A program made the position numbers and the translations under genes. Below the pieces are notes generated by a model. The model made no database searches. It saw only the letters and a program-made list of their open reading frames with translations, and was not told where the DNA came from. DNA of 64,000 bases from Talaromyces rugulosus (Eukaryota > Ascomycota > Eurotiomycetes > Eurotiales > Trichocomaceae), in NCBI RefSeq assembly GCF_013368755.1, contig NC_049562.1, forward strand, positions 5,642,001 to 5,706,000, given 5' to 3'. This document shows, piece by piece, positions 55,601 to 64,000 of the stretch. Each line of letters starts with the position of its first letter. Within the stretch, counting starts at the first letter, position 1.

Positions 55601-58600
55601 GAGGTCTCTTCGAATTCCTTTTGTGACTCTCGGAGTGCCTCCATTTCTTGTCTAATTGACCCCAATCCATCTTGCAAAACATCGAGCACTTGGGTATTGC
55701 TTTGCTCGTCTGACTTGCTCAACAGTCTGTCCAGGTCGGCTCGAATCGTATCAATGCCGTCGTTGAATGCTTCAAGTAATTCGCTGGTGCTTGACAGAAC
55801 ACTTTCGTTTCCATCTCGCTTCTGTCCTGTCTCCGCTTGAAGAGTTTCAAAGCTTTCTCGAAGGGCATCTATGATTTCGTCTTTATCAGTAGGGCCAGAC
55901 TTGACAACGCTCATACTGATGCTTTCGCGAATATTCTCAAACTCGTCCCTTACGGCCTGGACTATGTTAGAAGTGTCCAGGTCTTGAGTCTTGGTCGAGC
56001 TCATTTCATGAATCGCGTCAATGATTTGATCCTTATCGGCAGAGGCATCATTGCGGACGAGAAGACTGCCAAGTGTAGACCGAAGGTGTTCGAATTCTTT
56101 TTCCATAGCATCGAGAAGCTCCGGAGTATCTGGGTTACCACGGTTTGAAGAGGAGCCAGCTGCTGCTTCGTTGATAGTGTTCTCCAGGTCTGCCTGTAGC
56201 AGTCTGAATCCCTCCTTCACAGTTACAATAATTTCTTCTTTTCCAGTAACATCCGATGCTCTGTCAACGTACGACTCGATCTCACCGCGTAGATCCTGAA
56301 GTCCGTCCTTCATAGCATCGAGTACCTGCTCGGTGTCTTTGCCGTTTGCAGCGGAGTATTGCTTGAATTCGTCCTTCATGCCTTGAACCAGTTCTCCAAG
56401 GCGCTCAAGAACTTGTTCGCCGACGTTGAAATTAGAGGAGGCGGCTGCTTCTTGCAAACCAGACGTGACAGCGTCGAACAAATCGTCTTTGTTCAATTCG
56501 ATCTCTCGACTGATGGAATTTTGACTCGTCAAGCCTTCTGCGATCGCGCTCAAGACGTCTTCTCTTGTAATTCCTGGCTCTAGACCGTTAGTAGAATTTG
56601 GTTGAGAAGCAAGAGCTTCAGTGACAGCAACGAATATGTCCTCCCGGGAAATGTTCGATTCGCCCGCCTCTTTGGCCGCAGTATGATAAGCTGCCAGGCT
56701 ATCCGTCACAGCTTCAAAAATATCTTGGCGGTTAATTTCAGCATTCATTCCAGCAGTCGATTCATCCGGTGGCAGTGCTCGCTGGCCGCCCATTGCTTCC
56801 ATTACGACACTATAGATGTCATCGCGCGTGAGGTTAGAACTTGTCTGTTCTCGTGATATGTTTTGCTGGCCAATTGCCTCCATAACCGCCTCAAAGACAT
56901 CTTCACGGCTAATGCTTGGTTCGACTTCTGACCGACTTCGCTGACCGTCCATCGCTTCCATCACGGCACTGTGAATGTCATCGCGCGTGATGTTAGAGCT
57001 TGTCTCTTCTCGTGGTATGTTTTGCTGGCCAATTGCCTCCATAACCGCTTCGAAGACATCTTCACGACTGATGTTTGGCTCGACTTCTGATCGACTTCGT
57101 TGGCCGTCCATCGCTTCAATCACAGCACCCATCACATCTTCGCGGGTAATCCCGGTGGTAGGATCCGACGATTCTCGGTGGCTCATTGCGTCTAATACAG
57201 CCTCAAAAACGTCTTCACGGTTAATATTGGTTTGAGAATCGTTCTCAGTCAATTGTTTCTGACCAGAGATTGCGTCTGATACAGCCGCGTAAATATCGTC
57301 CTTGGTAACATTCGGTTCCGGGATCGTCAGTTCAAACGATTCGAGACATTCTCTGACCGCGGCAGTTATTTCTTCGCGAGTAATTCCAGGAGGGGCTTCA
57401 ACTGAAGGTGGAATAAAGCTTTGCATTCCAGCCTGGACAGCAGCTAGAACTTGATCGTAGGTGACAGCTTCCTCGTTCTGGGGCTGATAATCCTTCAGGC
57501 CTTGGCTCAAGCATTCGAGGATTTCCTCTCGCTCAAGTCCGAAGTTCTGCAGCTCGATCTCCGGCTTGTACGTTTCCCATGCCTCTCGGACTGCATCTAG
57601 GATGTCTTCCTTTTTCATTCCATCGGTAGAAGCGTCGGCAACCGGTTGTTGGGCTTGAGGAAACTCTTCAAAGGCAGATCTAACAGCTGTATACACTTCG
57701 GATGGATCGGCGTTGGCGGGTGTGACAGCTGTGGAAATAGAGCGTCCATGGTCTTGAATCATAGACTCCATTTGGTCTTTCAATTCCGCAAGTCCAGACT
57801 GGACAATTTCCGCAACCTCGTCAGCTGCTAAGGGGCGTTCGTTGTTTTCGTCAGACTTGGCTGCTGCAGCCTCATCTAATTTCCTACCAATTTCTCGTCC
57901 CATTCCTAGTACTTCACCTCGTAGCTCCCGAACGAGAGCTTTTACCTCGTTTGTCAGCCCGCCTCCTTCGGTAACACTATTCTTAATTCGCCGGAGGAGA
58001 TCCATGATATCTTCATTAGTGAGACTTTTCAGGCTCGTAGGTTGGAGGTCAGTCGAAGAATCATAGCCCAAAACAACCGGACCAGATCGTGTGCGTTCCA
58101 GAATAGGTCTCTCCTCCGAAGGCTGAGGACTCGACCTCACCAAGGCTCGAGCTGTTGGATTCTCTTTGACGAGGTTTAGAATTTCTTCCAACATCTTGGT
58201 GACAGTTTGATCGGCGTCTTTGTTGGATCCATCCCTAGCTGGTCGCTTCTTCACTTCATCGACAAGCTCCAAAAGTTTTTCTTGTGCCTCTTTAGTAGCC
58301 ATTTCCCGCAGCACTTTCTCCAAAAGAGCAATGCTTGCAGAGCCATCACTGAGGGGAGCAGGAGATCCCGATAGGTCTTTTTCAAAAGTAGCTGCAAAAC
58401 TTCCGGGGCTGGGTATTCGTGGAAGGGTGTAAGATTTTCGTGAACTGGGTGAACTATCGTACGGTTTACTATCAATGCTGTATCCACTTTTGGTCGAGGC
58501 AAAAGTTGCTGATCTGGTGCTTGCGCTATCGGTGTCGAAGAGTTTTGAGCTCAGGTTAGTAGCCAGATCTTTGATACTCTTCCGGATGTCTTCGTCACGA

Positions 58601-59319
58601 GTGTTTGTTGCTGCTTTGAGGCTAAGCAAGTCGGTCGCGTTGTCCTTACTGCGCCTACTCAGTTGAGACATTTCTTTTTGCAGGCTAGTGGCGATAGTGG
58701 TGAGGCTATGGATTTGTTCAGATATACCGTCGAAACTCGGGTTTGTATGGGGTGTAGGGGTTGGCGCTTCCAAAGCCTTGAGATCGTCACCTGGTAACTG
58801 CATATTCTGGATTGCTCGCATGGTGGCGGACGGTGGAGTGCTTTCGCCAAGTAGTGGTTTCATAAGATAACGACTTGAGACATAAAGAGATGACGGTGAA
58901 TCGCGACCAGAGTCATGACTCGATGATGTGCTCATCCTGGTTGGGCTTTTCTCGGGAGACCTTTCACCAGGCTCAAAAGTTGGTGTTTGTGTACGCCGCT
59001 CGGGTGACTTATTCTCGAGGTAATTGCGGAATTCTGAGCGTGTATCACTGGTTGGCTGCAACGACTGCATGCGTCTATGCACTCCTTTTACCAGAGATTT
59101 GTCTGGCGAAGACTTGGTAGGCATTGGGTTTATCGTGTATGCACTAGGTGCATTTTCGCGCATCTTCTCGGCAAGGCTCGCTGTAGCAGCCTGAATGCCT
59201 GGAGAAGCGGTGGATCTTGTTTTGGGGCTCCCTGTGCCGGGGTTCAAGGGCAGCGGGGGAGGAGCGCGTTCAGGATCCGAGCTATCCCACCTAGAATTCC
59301 CAAACCTTGGAGTTAACAT
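52681..59319 (-). CDS. Giant coiled-coil/repeat protein (2212 aa), cytoskeletal or chromosome-associated
   Basis: Single open frame of 2212 aa from ATG 59319. Residues 1-about 200 are Ser/Pro-rich and disordered. Residues about 540-1000 carry tandem 22-27-residue units built on [IL]-[TS]-R-[ED]-D-[IV]-x-x-A-V-x-[ED]-[AS]-[ML], including a near-identical 159-nt DNA duplication. Residues 1000-1900 are acidic and heptad-rich, ending in a strong coiled coil (about 1780-1900, KRETEEASYALEKRLAQKEKVETEI). The C-terminus is basic and Ser-rich, then acidic (ESESERSEDHEENDPDD). No ATPase or motor motif seen. Some fungal homologues are annotated as chromosome segregation ATPase-like on coiled-coil content alone, which I would not trust. 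Start uncertain: an upstream exon beginning at ATG 59484 (MASSDSEGPHQNIDHTLKSQ) is possible but lacks an intron of credible length. Confidence 0.82.
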   Translation of the reverse strand: MLTPRFGNSRWDSSDPERAPPPLPLNPGTGSPKTRSTASPGIQAATASLAEKMRENAPSAYTINPMPTKSSPDKSLVKGVHRRMQSLQPTSDTRSEFRNYLENKSPERRTQTPTFEPGERSPEKSPTRMSTSSSHDSGRDSPSSLYVSSRYLMKPLLGESTPPSATMRAIQNMQLPGDDLKALEAPTPTPHTNPSFDGISEQIHSLTTIATSLQKEMSQLSRRSKDNATDLLSLKAATNTRDEDIRKSIKDLATNLSSKLFDTDSASTRSATFASTKSGYSIDSKPYDSSPSSRKSYTLPRIPSPGSFAATFEKDLSGSPAPLSDGSASIALLEKVLREMATKEAQEKLLELVDEVKKRPARDGSNKDADQTVTKMLEEILNLVKENPTARALVRSSPQPSEERPILERTRSGPVVLGYDSSTDLQPTSLKSLTNEDIMDLLRRIKNSVTEGGGLTNEVKALVRELRGEVLGMGREIGRKLDEAAAAKSDENNERPLAADEVAEIVQSGLAELKDQMESMIQDHGRSISTAVTPANADPSEVYTAVRSAFEEFPQAQQPVADASTDGMKKEDILDAVREAWETYKPEIELQNFGLEREEILECLSQGLKDYQPQNEEAVTYDQVLAAVQAGMQSFIPPSVEAPPGITREEITAAVRECLESFELTIPEPNVTKDDIYAAVSDAISGQKQLTENDSQTNINREDVFEAVLDAMSHRESSDPTTGITREDVMGAVIEAMDGQRSRSEVEPNISREDVFEAVMEAIGQQNIPREETSSNITRDDIHSAVMEAMDGQRSRSEVEPSISREDVFEAVMEAIGQQNISREQTSSNLTRDDIYSVVMEAMGGQRALPPDESTAGMNAEINRQDIFEAVTDSLAAYHTAAKEAGESNISREDIFVAVTEALASQPNSTNGLEPGITREDVLSAIAEGLTSQNSISREIELNKDDLFDAVTSGLQEAAASSNFNVGEQVLERLGELVQGMKDEFKQYSAANGKDTEQVLDAMKDGLQDLRGEIESYVDRASDVTGKEEIIVTVKEGFRLLQADLENTINEAAAGSSSNRGNPDTPELLDAMEKEFEHLRSTLGSLLVRNDASADKDQIIDAIHEMSSTKTQDLDTSNIVQAVRDEFENIRESISMSVVKSGPTDKDEIIDALRESFETLQAETGQKRDGNESVLSSTSELLEAFNDGIDTIRADLDRLLSKSDEQSNTQVLDVLQDGLGSIRQEMEALRESQKEFEETSTVRGRELMLSNENSAGGDIEGLKALITQLQIKVEAIESNPPPASNPEDALKREHLDEVLAAVREVHGSVAEVNTRDIPFDPDTVRKTDTDAIEALVRETAARIENIDIPSSQDLAKSEQMVAMEALVSELKDAVAEVSMRLETEGPTKSEIGTLESLLKDLWVAVDEIKNPAKDSEEGSDESSQQVMKSDLQTVEAMIYDVKTSIEELKLPDIETLPTKSEIEELSALVTSFKEKVDSEADLTAQAFEARKVEHGGLAEKIEEAKLVVADLREELNTKLDGSDEGLSELKTLLEGLALASEAFSTVDSIKEINELINREFERARGEQETAKFETEERDATALIKQDENRAAVVADIGSKMDEKIGEILSKYDELQVSIDTKFSESESRDVAHTEHMTNTKSIAEDIQLVIGAMGNSVTEACERMSDDAKTFFTQVHESCSKMEGMHTEIKEQGDFSKAELEKTSATTDRVETQLLEFHPQILSSIKDIFEIVSQHYMHSQQTSEELKTNLSAIPSAIPNLLPALLPPPAEPREIIVPEKYDDKELHSKLDLIMGHTENASKTMSSMDKLDEIHAQVMGTSREITEMVASQSRLVIEDYERKKRETEEASYALEKRLAQKEKVETEILTLTDEKESLLNMIQSLKREKEELTQQNTRTSNELSGLATALEIRQREMELFEQRAQGLEKRILAGVFDHARTMILKETGRNKNGMSLKRVSSYASTATKMSRNSTTSTARDSRGLVSNGVEMALKRRTPAKAPSRDGSIAPSSVGKERRILSLSHVTGNRGSVDRQVAAPVGAGGLTNLKRSHSVRSNFPSRKTSWTTRDYSANKENETFAEEEEQNSDAASDTGTERRTSYSGTYTDSMSYGTGSTVSAHRQASFASSINGLVSEHAGSILEEDDESEHCESESERSEDHEENDPDDVEDYQTTVDEQEDHVGDLSDLEPPPGFKHSGHTDSGIGSDIHHPLSV
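56794..57111 (-). repeat. Tandem 159-bp coding repeat, two full units plus degenerate third
   Basis: Units 57111-56953 and 56952-56794 (53 codons each) start MDGQRSRSEVEP and run through ISREDVFEAVMEAIGQQ. They are nearly identical in DNA, differing at a few codons. A third, diverged unit starts at 56793 (MGGQRALPPDE). Confidence 0.85.
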
Positions 59320-60193
59320 CCTTTCATTCTGGCGATGAAAATCCACCTAAGCAGTTGTCCGAGAGCGGAGGTCACATACATTGGAATGGTTAATAATTTC
59401 CCGAGCTCGGGATTCGATTGATGTTGTTGACTCTTGAGAGTATGGTCAATGTTCTGATGGGGGCCCTCGGAATCGCTGGAGGCCATGATGATAAGGTTTC
59501 GCGGAAGGTGAACTGTACACAGATTGAGGAATGTGGGAGGAGTGAAGAATGCGCAGGCTCCCAACGGAGACCAACGAGGATGGCCAGTAGAGTATCAATC
59601 AAAAGGTAACAGCAATGCTAAATTCAAATCAACAACAACAACAATGCGCAGATTCGATGTTCGTCTCAGACGAAGCAAAAGAGGATTGATTTCTCTTTGT
59701 CGCCAAAGGCCTCGAGGGTAACGAAGCTGACAAGCAGTTTATCTAGCTCTGGTGGATCAAAACAATGGAGCCCAACTCGAGCGAACAGTGGTAGCTAGTG
59801 GAGCAAGTAGTGCGATGCCACATCATCTGAGCCTGCATTGCGTGTTGTCGAGGTCCTCTGTAGCAACGGGGTCTTCCGCCTGGCAACCGTAAACAAACAA
59901 CGGCGTCACGCGGGCGCTAAGCCGGATTTAGGTGACGGTCTGGATCACAGGTCACGTGGTCTAGGCTAGCTGTTTTCGGCTTAGGGTGCAGAGGGGGACC
60001 CGGTCGTTAAACGAGCCAATCAGGGCAGGCACACAATGGGCGGCGCTGGCCTTGCCCTAGAGCCCTCCCGTGCACCGTCTTCCTAAGCGAAAAAAAGAAG
60101 TCTAACGCGGTGTCGACTTTCACCTCGTCCCGATCGCCCAGCTTCGACAACACCCACCCATCGACCCTAGCTACCGCTCACAGGACTTTCGCC
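59320..60193. promoter_or_regulatory. Divergent promoter region, coiled-coil gene / eL27
   Basis: 874 bp between divergent genes. Contains a CAA trinucleotide repeat (about 59630-59643), a possible upstream exon of the coiled-coil gene at 59484-59380 (minus), and a CT-rich leader before the ribosomal protein gene. No copy of the cluster operator. Confidence 0.5.
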
Positions 60194-60879
60194 ATGAAGT
60201 GTGAGTGTCTATTCAGCATCCTCTACACTCTCGTTTTTGCGAAACTGACAATGAGGAAACAGTCATGAAAGTGGGCCGTGTGGCCATCATCACCCGAGGC
60301 CGTTACGCCGGAAAGAAGGTATGACTACATTTGTTTGCTTTATCGGATGGATTGTGTGGAGAGAATCAACATGGAAAGACACAAGAGATTGCTATTTCTA
60401 TGCGGAATTTGAGACTGGAATGGAATGAATGGTCAATGGTTCACAGCCGCTGACATGGGAATCCAATTGTTTAGGTTGTCATCATCCAGCCTCAGGACTC
60501 CGGCTCCAAGGCTCACCCTTTCTCCTACGCGCTCGTCGCCGGTATCGAGCGCTACCCCCAGAAGGTCACCCGCCGCATGGGTACCAAGAAGGTTGAGAAG
60601 CGCAGCCGTATCAAGCCTTTCATCAAGGTCGTCAACTACAACCACCTCATGCCCACCCGTTACACACTCGAGCTCGAGGGCCTCAAGGCTGTCATCTCAA
60701 ACGACACTTTCAAGGAGGTTTCCCAGCGCGAGGACGCCAAGAAGACCGTCAAGAAGGCCCTGGAGGAGCGATACACCAGCGGCAAGAACAGATGGTTCTT
60801 CACTCCTCTGCGTAAGTGGCACATGTTTCAGTTCTCTGGGGGTTTTTTTTTGTCTAACAGAATATTTACAGGTTTCTAA
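60194..60879 (+). CDS. rpl27: 60S ribosomal protein eL27
   Basis: Four exons: 60194-60200, 60263-60318, 60475-60811, 60872-60879; 135 aa, the family length. Structural protein of the large cytosolic ribosomal subunit. The spliced start [21 protein letters not shown] contains the KOW-type fold opening, followed by [49 protein letters not shown] and the terminal [11 protein letters not shown]. First coding exon is 7 nt (ATG AAG T) and the last is 8 nt (GT TTC TAA), so both ends depend on exact splicing. Introns are placed early, as usual for fungal ribosomal protein genes, and the leader is pyrimidine-rich. Confidence 0.96.
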
Positions 60880-61467
60880 ATTCGTCAATTTACGGTTGTT
60901 ATGAGGTGTCTGGTGCATGGATCGACATAGCCAAAAGTGGAGGGTGGCATGGAATCTTCATCCCTCAGTCAAAATTTGCCGGCAGAAGAGCATCGGCGGT
61001 TTGTCTGGAAGAGAAATGGGATGTGTCTGAATATATAGTCCACGATTAATGGACTCATGTTGAAAAGACAAAAACTACTTTTTTCCTTAAATTATTTATT
61101 ACGAGGGAAGCCGTTACCATTTTGGCGTCAGTATTCTTATGAATGAAAAGTCACCGTGCATTTCCAAATGTCCATACAAGTGACTGTAGATCATAGCACA
61201 TGCAGTGTAAGCCCATGTAAACATTTGTACTCCGTGTCACCAGATCGATAGGGGGTTGGTCAAGCCTTTTTGTCAATATCGATATCAGCATTGACATCTG
61301 GAACACCAACACTGAAGCTGGTTGGGAAAATATGGATTTGTATATACCACTTGCAACAGTTAAGCAAACATGAAATATCGAGTGTGATCCGGTGCTTGTT
61401 ATCCTGTACACTGCCCCAATCACTGATTATTACCATTTAATTGTGTATATAAATCACTGTGGGTAGA
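60880..61467. other. Convergent 3' region eL27 / secreted protein gene
   Basis: 588 bp between convergent stop codons, AT-rich after 61020. No gene or repeat recognised. Confidence 0.5.
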
Positions 61468-62751
61468 TTAAACAACCTCTCCAATATCGCAAAGCAGTAC
61501 CGTAAGTTCTATGATCGGCGCAAGTTCGGGTATCTCCATTGCAAGTGAATCACCTACATCCTGGGCCAGGTCACAAACTACAGTACCCCATGGAAAATCA
61601 AAAGTTTCTTCCCAGGTATAATCAACGATAAAGGCTTGGGTGTACTCAGTGTAGCCAGGATCGTACCAGTTCAACTCTGTAGAATTGGCCGAGTACACCA
61701 CCTCATGATAATACGATATCTCTACCCCAGACCAATCCGGGGCTTCGTCTATAAAAGACAGGTTTAGTGGATTCGAAGTCGCCGATTTTGCAACAAAATG
61801 GGCAGAAGTATTAACAAGGTCTTCGAGATGGCCCATGTCAAAGAAATTTTTGTCTGCGGTGAAAAGAATCTCGCCCGACTTTTTCTGCCAGTGTCCGTGC
61901 GCTTCCTCAGCAGGCCCGTCGACATCCTTGATAGTCATCGTCTTCGGGTTACAGGCACTCATAGTTGTGTTGAAGGGCTGAAGCCCGAAGATTCCCTCAC
62001 TATTTTTCGGCACCATTCTGATACTTGTCGGTACCGGGGATTCGCGACACGCATCCATCAGTGCCGAAGAAATAGAAGTGTAGATATCTGTTGACGACAT
62101 TGTTCCCCAATTGCACGGAGTTGCGTCCATTCGTACAGTCACCTGTGGTTTCACAGAAGAGATAGTTTTGCTTGGCCCTATACACGACGTCGTCTTGTAG
62201 TCGAAATTGCGTCCTGATATAACAGTATATTTATCGCACGCTATCACGTTCCAGTCTGAGCGAGTCTGTGTGTATGGGTGTGATGAAGCAGCTGCCGTCA
62301 CCGTGACCGTCGCTGGTTTTGAGTGTTTTGGGTGTTTTGACTTGGCAGTAGTATGCGTGGTGATAGCCACCTGTTTGGAAATCTCCTTAGCGAGGCTTAT
62401 CAGCTGCTGCAGGTCATAGCCAGGGGGATAATGTGGTCCAATGACTGTGCCAATATTACTTGGCGCTACATTGGGATCGCCTGAGATCTCCGGGCAGCCG
62501 GAGAAATGCATGCAATAATGTAGAGATTCAGGTGGAGGAACAGTGGCAATGGCGCTGAGTTCGTCGGAATAGGTACTCTCCAGTATGTTGTAGGTGAAGC
62601 TTTCGAGGAACTCGATATAGTCTTGCTTGTTTCTTGTTGTTGGTACAGGTGGTAGATACTCTGAGGTTATAGGAGGTATAGACTGAGCATAGCAATATCC
62701 GAGAAAGAGCAAACAGCATGAGAGGATTGACTGGAGTAAAACAGGCTTCAT
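61468..62751 (-). CDS. Secreted protein of unknown function
   Basis: Single exon, 427 aa. N-terminal signal peptide: MKP, a hydrophobic core LLQSILSCCLLFLGYCYA, and likely cleavage after CYA. The rest is hydrophilic, with about eight Cys, several N-glycosylation sequons (NTT, NTS, NLS, NST) and a Lys/His/Ser-Thr linker near residue 135-165 (TAKSKHPKHSKPATVTVTAA). No catalytic motif recognised. The C-terminal half (from NTTMSACNPKTMTI) looks like one folded domain. The layout resembles fungal secreted proteins of no assigned role; an extracellular or wall location is inferred. The cluster operator is absent upstream. Confidence 0.75.
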   Translation of the reverse strand: MKPVLLQSILSCCLLFLGYCYAQSIPPITSEYLPPVPTTRNKQDYIEFLESFTYNILESTYSDELSAIATVPPPESLHYCMHFSGCPEISGDPNVAPSNIGTVIGPHYPPGYDLQQLISLAKEISKQVAITTHTTAKSKHPKHSKPATVTVTAAASSHPYTQTRSDWNVIACDKYTVISGRNFDYKTTSCIGPSKTISSVKPQVTVRMDATPCNWGTMSSTDIYTSISSALMDACRESPVPTSIRMVPKNSEGIFGLQPFNTTMSACNPKTMTIKDVDGPAEEAHGHWQKKSGEILFTADKNFFDMGHLEDLVNTSAHFVAKSATSNPLNLSFIDEAPDWSGVEISYYHEVVYSANSTELNWYDPGYTEYTQAFIVDYTWEETFDFPWGTVVCDLAQDVGDSLAMEIPELAPIIELTVLLCDIGEVV

Positions 62752-63385
62752 GGTGGGAAATTCTGAATGCTTTCCTGTATTTGAACTGACAGTGGTAGAA
62801 GCAGCAGTCTAAAGAAGACGTCAACTAGTAGATGTCAACTTTTTCATGGTCCGCGTTGTCAATATCTTGTGATGGTCACCAAATGACTCGTTCGTATTAC
62901 CACCGTGCCAGCCATGTATCAACCATTATGTAGTCGGAATATAAACATATTCCACTGTGCAACTCGGTTAACAACAACAACAAAGAAAATAATTAGCCAC
63001 CTATATATCAATTGATGTAAATCCCAAGGCCTGGACCCCAATATTGACTACGGTAATGTTTACTGCTTGGGATCTCTTTGTATTCTTGGGGAAGATGAAA
63101 CAGATAGCTCGGAATAAGATGTTTCAAATGCTACAAACTTAATCCCTCGAATTGCAGGAGAGCCTAATTTTTAACATTTATTCCCCGATAGATGGAATTT
63201 CTTTGTGACAGTCGGTTTGCTAGTGATCTATCGGCGGCTTATACTAGACCTTGCATACGTAGGTGGTTTAAAATGGCCGGCTAGGTTTATCATATCAATT
63301 GGTCCTGATATTCCTTCAATTGAGTGGATTGATCTATATATGACTGTCCTGGTTTTCTATATGTTATAGTGTATTTTGATCCGAT
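62752..63385. other. Divergent intergenic region between two secreted protein genes
   Basis: 634 bp, AT-rich; a short CAA repeat at about 62969-62985. Presumably both promoters. No gene seen. Confidence 0.5.
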
Positions 63386-64000
63386 ATGGTGGCTATACAC
63401 CAGGCATTCTTCGTTTTAATATTCTTAGCCACGATCACACATGGACTTCCACCGAGAATCTTGGCCGCGAGGGACACGGACCTTTCGAAAAGGGCATATA
63501 AATGGTACAACTACTGCCCACCCATATATTACGACTTAGTCGAGCGTACCTTTTCGAATTCGATCAGAATTGTTAGTCCAAGTATTCTGCCGTGCTTATC
63601 TGAAGCTACATAGCTAAATGGGTAAATGAGCAAATGACAGATATCGAAAACGGCCACAAAGTTAGGTGATGTACAAACATTTCTGGACTTTCGGCCCGAA
63701 AGACAAGATGCAACTCCCTACGAGCGCGTCATTCTCCAGACATTTGAGGCCATCTATGGCAAGGTGTTGTGGGATCCTACTGAGACGAATCATACGGTCA
63801 ACAACAATGCAGGGTATAGAAGACTCACACGTGTACTGGGTCAGTGTTCCCCTGATAAAGGGTATTTGAAGGCATGTAAAATTTAAACCGAATCTCAGAT
63901 ATGGCAACAAAACTGGCCAGTATTCCTATTGATGCTACGCTCGAGCGCCAACTTTCGGTATTGTGCGACGAGGGGTTTTGGGAATACAAGTTCAGTATTG
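63386..64000 (+). CDS. Secreted protein, N-terminal part (cut by window end)
   Basis: Exons 63386-63571, 63641-63839 and 63899 to beyond 64000, at least 162 aa. Signal peptide MVAIHQAFFVLIFLATITHG followed by a short propeptide that ends in KR (LSKR-AYKW, about residue 34), a kexin-type cleavage site. The mature part begins with YNYCPPIYYDLVERTF and continues TKLGDVQTFLDFRPERQD and YERVILQTFEAIYGKVLW. No catalytic motif is visible before the cut. The second intron (63840-63898) was chosen because it keeps the frame open to the window edge; an alternative reading stops at 63886 with 143 aa. Family unknown; a secreted hydrolase or effector-like protein is possible. Confidence 0.55.

Noticed and set aside
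59320..59484. Upstream exon of the giant coiled-coil gene starting at ATG 59484
   Set aside because: The peptide looks protein-like, but joining it to the main frame would need an intron of about 30 nt or a phase that does not fit; kept only as a possibility.

Overview
This is a filamentous ascomycete chromosome window, most likely from the Eurotiales (Aspergillus/Penicillium type). Genes are monocistronic and use short GT-AG introns of about 45-120 nt with CTAAC/CTAAT-like branch sites. There are three Zn2Cys6 regulators, and recognisable eukaryotic housekeeping proteins (Sof1, Rpn6, Snf12, ribosomal eL27). I found no CRISPR array, intact transposon or recognisable tRNA. Exon borders below were worked out by hand from reading frame, splice signals and family conservation.

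Left flank (1-14.5 kb), general cellular genes: a mitochondrial-type class III CoA-transferase (84-1707), a PHD-finger protein (2072-3901), a cytosine-deaminase-like amidohydrolase (3968-5392, minus), a membrane-anchored SDR (6305-7532), the divergent pair sof1 (minus) / rpn6 (plus), snf12 (11107-12785), and a TLC-domain membrane protein (13242-14457, minus).

Middle (15.8-51.2 kb), an accessory metabolic cluster: an FAD monooxygenase fused to a polytopic membrane domain, an acetoacetyl-CoA synthetase, a zinc alcohol dehydrogenase / aldehyde dehydrogenase pair, an epoxide-hydrolase-fold hydrolase / AtuA-type protein pair, a head-to-head pair of Zn2Cys6 regulators, an SDR / HSL-type esterase pair, a Baeyer-Villiger monooxygenase (BVMO), a third Zn2Cys6 regulator, a divergent SDR / second BVMO pair, a tail-anchored unknown protein and a six-helix membrane protein. 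There is no polyketide synthase, NRPS, terpene synthase or P450. The enzymes read as a degradative route: alcohol to ketone (SDR, ADH), ketone to lactone or ester (two BVMOs), hydrolysis (esterase, hydrolase), oxidation to acid (ADH, ALDH), then CoA-linked steps (AACS, AtuA-like). AtuA belongs to bacterial acyclic terpene utilisation, so a terpenoid or cyclic ketone substrate is my inference.

The most interesting signal is a shared candidate operator, CGG-N2-ATCG-CCG in consensus. One exact CGG-N6-CCG copy lies in each of seven cluster promoter regions (22267, 27837, 33049, 37887, 41993, 46483, 49912), and a one-base-off copy lies between ADH and ALDH (24568). It links divergent gene pairs into one putative regulon running from AACS to the membrane protein at 51.2 kb. 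Just beyond that edge (51.8-52.3 kb) is a decayed, AT-shifted relic of the cluster SDR, interrupted by a run of 18 G.

Right flank (52.6-64 kb): a giant coiled-coil/repeat protein (52681-59319, minus), ribosomal protein eL27 with 7-nt and 8-nt terminal coding exons, a secreted protein of unknown function (61468-62751, minus), and the start of a second secreted protein that runs off the end.
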